From assembly GCA_018340375.1 (NCBI GenBank), contig JAFFJZ010000016.1, forward strand, positions 4,595,372 through 4,659,371: a DNA stretch of 64,000 bases, in the 5' to 3' direction. The notes beneath the pieces were generated by a model, which did not search any database, was not told the origin of the DNA, and was given only the letters and a program-made list of their open reading frames with translations. Numbering within the stretch: position 1 is the stretch's first letter; every line of letters starts with the position of its first letter. This document shows, in pieces, positions 57,691 to 64,000 of this stretch. Origin of the DNA: Gonatopus flavifemur. Its lineage: Eukaryota; Arthropoda; Insecta; Hymenoptera; Dryinidae. The position numbers and the translations under genes were made by a program.

Positions 57691-58122
57691 GTGTTGCCAA
57701 TTCTAGAGGTTTCCCTCTAGAACTGAAGGTTTTTTCAAATCCGCGAGGATTTTTTGAGGTTTTCATAATGGATAAAAAATTCTAGAGGTTTCTAAAGGTT
57801 TTTGGGAATTCTATAGAGCCTTCCGAAGTAGCTAATTTTTGATTGGTTGAGAAGCTGATTCGATCACCCAGATCGGCTACTTCGGAAGACTCTTAGGAAT
57901 TATTCATTCATTTCAAGTTTTTTACAGAAATTTCACGGATGGGGGCCAAATCAACGAAACCGTTAGTTGTGAAGAATCTTTTCGTTGATTTGGTTCACAT
58001 CCAATCTCACGCTGTGCTCTGTTGCCAACTAGAGGTTTTTATTTCTTTTTGATTGGACATTCCAATCAGTTGGAAAACGTGATTGATCAATTCTGTTAGA
58101 TGTAGAGGTTTACTGGTAACAG
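57691..58122. mobile_element. CAGTGTTGCCA element, diverged
   Basis: CAGTGTTGCCAATTCTAGAGG on the left and TAGAGGTTTACTGGTAACAGTG on the right are loosely inverted. Several AGAGGTTT copies lie inside. Related words occur at 63860-63960. A 66-bp MITE is nested in it. Confidence 0.5.
57937..58002. mobile_element. 66-bp GGGGGCC micro-MITE
   Basis: GGATGGGGGCCAAATCAACG and CGTTGATTTGGTTCACATCC are inverted. AATTTCAC and AATCTCAC flank it, an 8-bp duplication with one change. Same family as 28184-28321. Confidence 0.78.
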
Positions 58123-58206
58123 TGCTCTGATGCATACTCCTGAAAAGGTTTTGAGGCTACACTGGGGGAATAAAATGCTTATCCAACCTGGGAAGACGGT
58201 TGCATT

Positions 58207-58371
58207 CAGGGTCGGCAAAACGTTTTTCTCTGTCTTTCTCTTCGTCCGTTCACACATTCGAGTTAACAAAGGATACTAAGTGGGTAGCAACTCACCACTT
58301 ACTATCCTTCATTATCCTGCATATGCGAATGGACGAAGAGAAAGACAAAGAAAAACGTTTCGCCGGCTCTG
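58207..58371. mobile_element. hAT MITE with CAGGGTCGGC ends
   Basis: CAGGGTCGGCAAAACG to CGTTTCGCCGGCTCTG; GTTGCATT and GTTGCACT flank it. The arms pair over TTTTTCTCTGTCTTTCTC. Confidence 0.85.
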
Positions 58372-58467
58372 GTTGCACTGACATTAGTAACCAATGTACT
58401 CAGTTCCATGCTGGTATGACATCGAACCAATGCTGCTTCAACATTGGTTCCATGCTAGACTAGCATT

Positions 58468-58606
58468 AGCTGTGTTCGTTCTAACGTGTTCCAAGTTGCC
58501 CCAACCTGCTCCAAATATTTTTGATTCGCTCTTCTAGTTATAAAAACAAATTAATTAGTTTGGTGCAGGTTGGGGTAACTTGGAACACATTAGAACGACC
58601 AAAGCT
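58468..58606. mobile_element. Palindromic MITE with GTGTTCCAAGTT arms
   Basis: AGCTGTGTTCGTTCTAACGTG and its inverse ending AAAGCT enclose arms GTTCCAAGTTGCCCCAACCTG that pair. Duplication not resolved. Confidence 0.7.
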
Positions 58607-59449
58607 TTTGAATTGATCACATTGGTCATCAATGCCAACTCAACTACTTTATTTTCCACACTGTACGATAATATCCTGAGAGAGACTTGTGCTAATGACT
58701 GCCACGCACGACATCATTATGATGCGATTATGCACATGCGATAAAATATGGCACATGAGAAGACAGAAGAGGTCCAAGGTATCTCTCTTTTCTTCTTACG
58801 ACTATCGCACGCATGTTGTAGGCCCCTTAAGCTGGGATCCCGCGGATCGAAATAGTGAACGATCATGATTGGTAGATTCCTAGTCTTATTTGAGAATAAC
58901 TAGGAATTGACCAATGGTAAGCGTTTCGTGTTGCGCTTTTCCGTTCCATAGCAAGTCAGCCTTCCTCGTTTATATTTGCTGATTTTCTATGCCATCTGCA
59001 AGGCATTTCAATAATTTATGTAACCGAAGAACAAAATTTGAAAATTATTTTGATTTACAAAAATCCTGTGATACATTTCCCCAAGGAATTTGGGTCCATT
59101 ATTTACTCATAGAACATATTCGTTCAGACATTCTGTTAACATTCATAGTATATTTGAATGAAACGTTCTCGTACTGCTTGGTGAGAAAAATAAAAATTTC
59201 GAAATCTCGAGGATATTATTTCCCACTTGAATGAATTACTCCCTGAATTTATTCAAATTTCATTCTTTTTATCTGAAAGATGATATTCCTACAATTCAAA
59301 AAAATAAGCATTCAATCAGTGTTTGTTTTGAACGATCTGAAGTGAGACATCCTACGGTACTGTAAATAACGCCTTTCTATTGTTTCATCATTTGTTTGCG
59401 AGATATCATACTGCACACATCTGAACAAAACTTGCATCATTGCGATATA
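58607..59449. other. Non-coding stretch 5' of the hAT gene
   Basis: It should hold the promoter and left terminus of the hAT element, but neither could be placed. The open frame at 58989 has no recognisable domain. Confidence 0.4.
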
Positions 59450-59843
59450 ATGTCTTTTTTAAAATGTAAACAGTATGCTCAGCGGTACAGAAAATTGTGG
59501 GAAGAAGAAGAAATTTTCAAAGGATGGTTGACTGCATATGAAGGTGATTCCACGTACGATTTCTGCAAAGCTTGCAAAGTGAGTGTTGAGTATTGCTATA
59601 TTATTTTTCCCACCTCTTTCAAATTTCAATCAGACTATCTCCCAAGCATATTTACGAACATTCATGTAATATTTGAATATTCCGTACAAGACATTCGTCG
59701 ACGGGTATCTCGCATTTTCATGGCGTGGACAAAAAGAGAGGACCGAGCTTGGAAGCTGCGGGCCATGGTGAAAATGACAGCGTGTAGAAAATGTCATTTG
59801 GAACTCTGCGCTTGAAGTATTAGATCTATGTCCGGTTTTATTA

Positions 59844-60104
59844 CACGGAGAAAAACGTATGGGAAATGTGTAGCACGGTTTACCATAATAATGACAGTTT
59901 TGGGACACATGAGCATTTATGTGCACTTCTCCTTTAATTATGGCAATCTATACCTCATTTTGGTGAAAATAACTTTGCATCTGACACATATTACTATAAG
60001 TTTTGAAAAAGTTAATACAAATTAAAGGAGGAATGTTCATAAACCCTCATGTGTCCCAAAACTGCTATTATTATGAGGATCTCTACTATAAATTTTTCTC
60101 CGTG
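59844..60104. mobile_element. Palindromic MITE in the hAT intron, TA duplication
   Basis: CACGGAGAAAAACGTATGG to AAATTTTTCTCCGTG with TA on both sides. Arms pair over AATAATGACAGTTTTGGGAC. Family of 26010-26271. Confidence 0.82.
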
Positions 60105-60328
60105 TATTCTTCGTACGAAGTTTTTAGCAGAGATGACCTAGGCAGCACAAGAGTTCCAAAACAGATCGATATGAACACATTGTATGCATCATGAACTTTT
60201 TTATAATTTTTGTACTATGTGGGAAGATATTTGCGTAACTTGGGTGACAGTCAAGCTTCGTGACATTTGAAACTATGTTCTTTGAAATTGAAGGACAAAT
60301 GTGTTTGAAATTATTTATATAATATTTT

Positions 60329-60490
60329 CCCTGGTGGAAATCCAAAAGTGACGGAAGAGGGTATTGAAACAAATGAAACGTGGAAATGTTTCAATTCCGT
60401 CCTAAATTACGCTTAGGTGACTCTTTGTTACTCCAAGATGACTCTTCGCTTGCGCTTTCGTCGCGCTTCAACGCTTCATTTTCACCAGGG
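60329..60490. mobile_element. TIR element, CCCTGGTGGAAAT, TT duplication
   Basis: CCCTGGTGGAAATCC and TTCATTTTCACCAGGG are inverted; TT flanks both sides. It lies just before the exon-2 acceptor of the hAT gene. Contains GAAACGTGGAAA and GCTTTCGTCGCGCTTC words as in 50464-50962. Confidence 0.8.
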
Positions 60491-62440
60491 TTGTCTCAAT
60501 TTTTCCACCGTTCACACAAATGTTATGAATTTTCAGATCAAGATTGCTGCTCGAAAGAAAGATTTGACAGATCATGGGAAAACTGTCAAACACCAAAATA
60601 ATATGAATGCAGTAAAAGTAACTCCTCGGATTGAAAAATTTTTACGACTCCCAGCAGACAAAGAAATGAAACGGAAAGAATTGAAACGGGCTGCTTTCAT
60701 CGCTGAACATTCCATCAATACGGATTGGTGATCATCTGAGTGAACTTTTAAAAGCTTTAGATATCGAACATTTCGATCTAAAACTTCATCGAACCGAATG
60801 CACCGGTATTATTACGGAAATCCTTGCTCCAGAATTGAAAAAAGAAATGATTGAAGATATAGGGTCTTCGTCTTTCAGTCTCATTTTAGACGAAAGCATT
60901 GATTGTTCAAATATTAAATGTTTAGGAGCTGTAATAATATATTGGAGTGTAAAAAGAAGAACAATCATTGATACCATGTACTGTCTAGTTCCTTTAGATA
61001 ATTGCGATGCAATTGGTATTACGAATAAGTTATTGGACACCATGAAAAATGATGGGTTAAATATAAAAAATTTATGTGGCATTGGTGTAGATGGTGCTAG
61101 TACAATGGTGGGTAAAAATCACTCAGTAACCACATTGTTGAAAAAAGAAGCAGGAGATCATTTGATAATGAACAAATGTATTTGTCATTCACTGCATTTG
61201 GCAGCATCAAAGGCTTCCGAGACTTCACCAAGAAATCTAGATTTCATGATAAGAGAAACATGTTCATGGTTTTCTTGTTCTCACAAAGGAAAATTGGAAT
61301 ATGAAAGAATATATAAAACAATAAATAGTGACGAACAGCCATTAAAACTCTCAAACCTTAGTTTAACGAGATGGTTAGCTAGGAGAGATGTAATTCAAAA
61401 AATTTTAGATCAATGGGATGCCTTATGCCTCCATTTCAATTCAGCCAGAACCAATGAGCGTTGTTACACAGCTGGATTGTTATATCAGATGTATTCTGAT
61501 TCAACCAACAGAATGTTCCTTACATATGTTCACTATATTTTGGACGATGTATACAAAGTTAATGCTATATTCCAAGCGCAACATCCGAATGTATTAACAA
61601 TGTTCGATGACCGCATTGATTTATATGTGAGTTTGTTGAAGAAAATTGTTGTACCTGGCCAATTGAAAAATTTGAAGAGGGAAAATTTAATGGAATTCGA
61701 TTTCGAAAAATACCTCATGCATACTGCGGGAATGTACTTTGGCTATAAATTTGAATTATTAGCCGCTGCTCATGCACAGCCTCTTGAAATAAAAAGAACG
61801 CTGCAAATCATTTTTAATCGTGATAATTCAAGAAATTAAGAATAGATTACCTAATAATTCAAGCTTGATGCTGATGATGAAAAACTTCGATTCCGCGGAA
61901 GCTGTTAAGATTTAGAGTTCTGCAAATTCCATCCTACCTCTGGCAGTTAGATTTGAAGATTTCGTGGAAGATATAGATCGTTGCATAACTGAATGGACGA
62001 TGTTGAGCTCTGAACCAAAATTGATTGATTTTGTAAAAGAAAGCCCAAAGAATATCATTGAATTTTGGTTTCGCGTTTATGCATTGGAAACTTCTTGTGG
62101 GCAAAGGAAATATAATAATATTGGGAAACTAGCTTTGACATTGCTATCAAGTCCATTATCCAATGGTTCAGTGGAAAGATTATTCTCCCAGATGAATATA
62201 ATATAGGATAAAATAAGAAACAGATTACTTGTATCTTCGACAGAGAAAATTTCATTAGTGAGAGAGTGTTTGAAAAATATTCGCAAAGAGACTTGTATTA
62301 CTTTTACTCCTACAAAAGCGATGTTCAATTTGTTTAATACTAACATTATTCATCCTAAACGTGATGAAAATCAAGAGTTAAATGTATTTGACGTATTGCA
62401 AGCAGATGATGAAAATTGAAGAAAAATTGTTGTGTCATAT

Positions 62441-62745
62441 CCCATATAGCACACAAACGATTCTTTTGTGAGAAGGAGAATAGGACTCTTTGAGAACTCT
62501 TCCCGAACTAATGAATTCGTGAAGAGTTTTAAAAGAGTTCAATGTTTGGGACAGTACCGAGTTCTTTGAGAATATGGGAACAATTCTCCCGGTACTTTAA
62601 AAGAATTCGTTAATGTTCAAAAATTGAACTCTTTCAATGAAAGAATATGAATCTGAATATGAATATTTTATGAATTCATTAGTCCGAAAAGAGTTCGCGA
62701 CGCCTGCTATTCTCATTCTTGAAGAATAATTCTTCTTGTATATAA
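62441..62745. mobile_element. Palindromic MITE, CCCATATAGCACAC, diverged
   Basis: Shares CGAACTAATGAATTCGTGAAG, GTTCAATGTTTGGGACA and GAATTCATTAGTCCG with 28366-28652. The right end is degenerate (TTGTATATAAAT). Lies just after the hAT stop codon. Confidence 0.65.
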
Positions 62746-62890
62746 ATAACCATGTTTGAGAATAACTTTCATATAATAAACATATATTAGACATTAATTT
62801 AGATCAATACAGACTGATTTGTATCAACGTTTATTTATGCGAATAGACCATTTGATTTTTCCATTCAAATCAATCTCGTCACAACTGCAA

Positions 62891-63672
62891 CCAAGAAAGC
62901 ACACAAGAATCCCAAATGAATTCTGAAAAAAAAACTCTTGCAGAACTCTTTCAGAATAGAAACTGTTCCTAAAGAGTTTAAAAAGCATTCGATTCGTCAG
63001 ACATTTGCGAGTTCTATTAAAATTCTTAAGGCCCATAGAGCTCCAGAAAAATGGGCAAAATTTTGCTACGTACTTTTCCAACAACTGAGCATTAAATAAA
63101 GATTATCAATATGCAGTAATGGAACACACTGCCAAGATTAGACTTTGAATATCTGGTTGAATCTGGAAAAGATTCTTGAAAACTATGCTAAGAATTATAA
63201 ACATCCCAGATAGAAAAATGTCTCCATAATGCCACCATAATGGTGACATGCACGCCAAGAAATGTTCGCATCATGGCGCCAAGGTGTTTCCGCATAAAGC
63301 ATTGTTATTGGTAGCAAAGCGAGGTGATGGCACCATAATTGAAACATAATGTTCACATTCTATGCATCATTGCAAGCTGAGCGGAGTTCATGATGGTATG
63401 TTTACGGCACGTTATGTTACGAAACATTCAGAGCATGCTTCTCTATCTGGGATAATAACCTACAAATGTCAATAATTCCCACAAATTATTTTCTTTCATG
63501 TTTAGATATTACTTTGGAGTTTAAATTTATATTCAAAGTCTAACCTTGGCAACATGCTCCATCATTACATATTAAAAAATTTTATTCATCTTGAAACTCT
63601 TTTGGAACACTTTGTATTCTGAAAGAGTTCTTTTTTTCAGAATTCATTTGAGATTCTTGTGTGCTGTCTGGG
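62891..63672. mobile_element. CCCAGACAGCACACAAG-type element with nested copy
   Basis: CCAAGAAAGCACACAAGAATC on the left and GATTCTTGTGTGCTGTCTGGG on the right are inverted; AA flanks both sides. Both arms carry TGAATTCTGAAAAAAA and CTCTTTCAGAAT. The centre is interrupted by 63205-63451. Confidence 0.65.
63205..63451. mobile_element. Nested TIR element, CCCAGATAGAAAA, AT duplication
   Basis: CCCAGATAGAAAAATG and GCTTCTCTATCTGGG are inverted ends; AT flanks both sides. Inner repeats CACCATAATGG and GATGGCACCATAATT. 247 bp, no coding capacity. Confidence 0.75.
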
Positions 63673-64000
63673 AAGTTTATAAACCTTCAATTTTCCAAAA
63701 TCCCGCCAGTACCGTCACCTCTAACAGAACTCTGCCACGAACTTTCCACGTGAAATATACAATTTTCACGTGATATAAATGAGAATAATCGAGTGGAGAA
63801 TCATTACCCATTTGTATTGCCTATTTTTACTGTCGAATTTGGTAAAATCTATAAAAATATCCATCTGGAGGTTTTTTTTTCTAAACCTGCAAAACTGAAG
63901 GTTTCTTGGGCGACATCTAGAGGAAAGTAATATATCCACCTGGCAACACTGCCAATTCTTTTAATCATAAGTACTGTTCAATTTTTCTAGTGTGTATTAT
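63673..64000. other. Non-coding stretch with CAGTGTTGCCA family words
   Basis: 63860-63960 has GGAGGTTTTT, CTAGAGGAAAG and TGGCAACACTG, matching the family at 57691-58122. It runs to the window edge. No gene. Confidence 0.45.

Larger units (their letters stand above)
59450..62419 (+). pseudogene. Two-exon hAT-family transposase, decayed
   Basis: Exon 1 (59450-59578) starts at ATG and ends in FCKACK followed by gtgagt; exon 2 starts at 60537 after tttcag with IKIAARKKDL..HGKTVKH. Joined in phase 0 they form one C-C...H-H BED-type zinc finger, split by the intron. The catalytic part follows: GSSSFSLILDESID (first acidic residue), GIGVDGASTMVG (second), CICHSLHLAAS, LSLTRWLARRDVI. The C-terminal dimerisation motif, SSPLSNGSVERLFSQMN, lies near 62150. 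Lesions: a frameshift near 60722, one near 61825, stops near 61913 and at 62202-62204. The natural stop is at 62417-62419. The family is the DUF4371/ZNF862-like group of hAT transposases, by memory. The intron contains two MITEs. No terminal repeats were recognised for this element. Confidence 0.88.

Noticed and set aside
59396..59815. A 139-residue protein
   Set aside because: Only 59450-59578 is coding-like; it ends at a donor within a BED finger that continues at 60537.

Overview
The window reads as nuclear DNA of an arthropod, most likely an insect and possibly a hymenopteran. It is AT-rich, genes carry spliceosomal introns (clean GT..AG ends), and mariner, hAT, P-type and Gypsy-type elements are abundant. 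The species cannot be fixed from the sequence. There are no rRNA genes, no CRISPR array and no operons. By eye well over half of the 64 kb is transposable elements, small palindromic MITEs and TIR-bounded tandem arrays, often nested.

Layout. 1-3.4 kb: AT-rich DNA, then a frameshifted C2H2 / Tnp2-like transposase relic (minus). 3.8-8.3 kb: the best host-type gene, a six-exon SAM-domain gene on the minus strand with open frame and correct splice phases, cut off at its 3' side; its introns hold MITEs, one a hAT MITE nested in another element. 8.9-14.1 kb: tandem arrays (about 115 bp and 290 bp), palindromes and a GCATGGG-repeat element. 15.4-17.9 kb: a large foldback element. 17.9-22.3 kb: a complete Gypsy-type LTR retrotransposon (133-bp LTRs, 5-bp TSD), minus strand, damaged in its integrase half. 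22.8-30 kb: palindromic elements and AT-rich DNA. 30.5-32.5 kb: an uninterrupted 641-codon P-element/THAP9-type transposase without THAP domain. 32.5-34.3 kb: a second GCATGGG element. 36.2-43.8 kb: a D,D34D mariner split by a 6.3-kb satellite-filled TIR element, which holds a hAT element, which holds a MITE. 44.7-45.2 kb: mini-exons of a possible small spliced gene. 46.7-54.2 kb: a second large satellite-bodied region with a mariner fragment and several MITEs. 55.3-56.2 kb: an internally deleted mariner with intact ends. 57-59 kb: small MITEs. 59.4-62.4 kb: a decayed two-exon hAT transposase gene (plus). 62.4-64 kb: more palindromic elements.

The unifying observation is a set of at least ten unrelated-looking elements (109 bp to 6.3 kb) whose ends start CCC (CCCTGG, CCCTGT, CCCTAC, CCCAGAT) and which are flanked by identical 2-bp duplications. 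A second set starts CACTG/CACGG and also has 2-bp duplications, mostly TA. Several members consist almost wholly of tandem arrays built from the terminal motif. No matching intact transposase is present; the C2H2/Tnp2-like relic is a speculative source. The coding genes do not form a pathway: apart from the SAM gene and the mini-exon candidate, every recognised protein is a transposase or retroelement protein.
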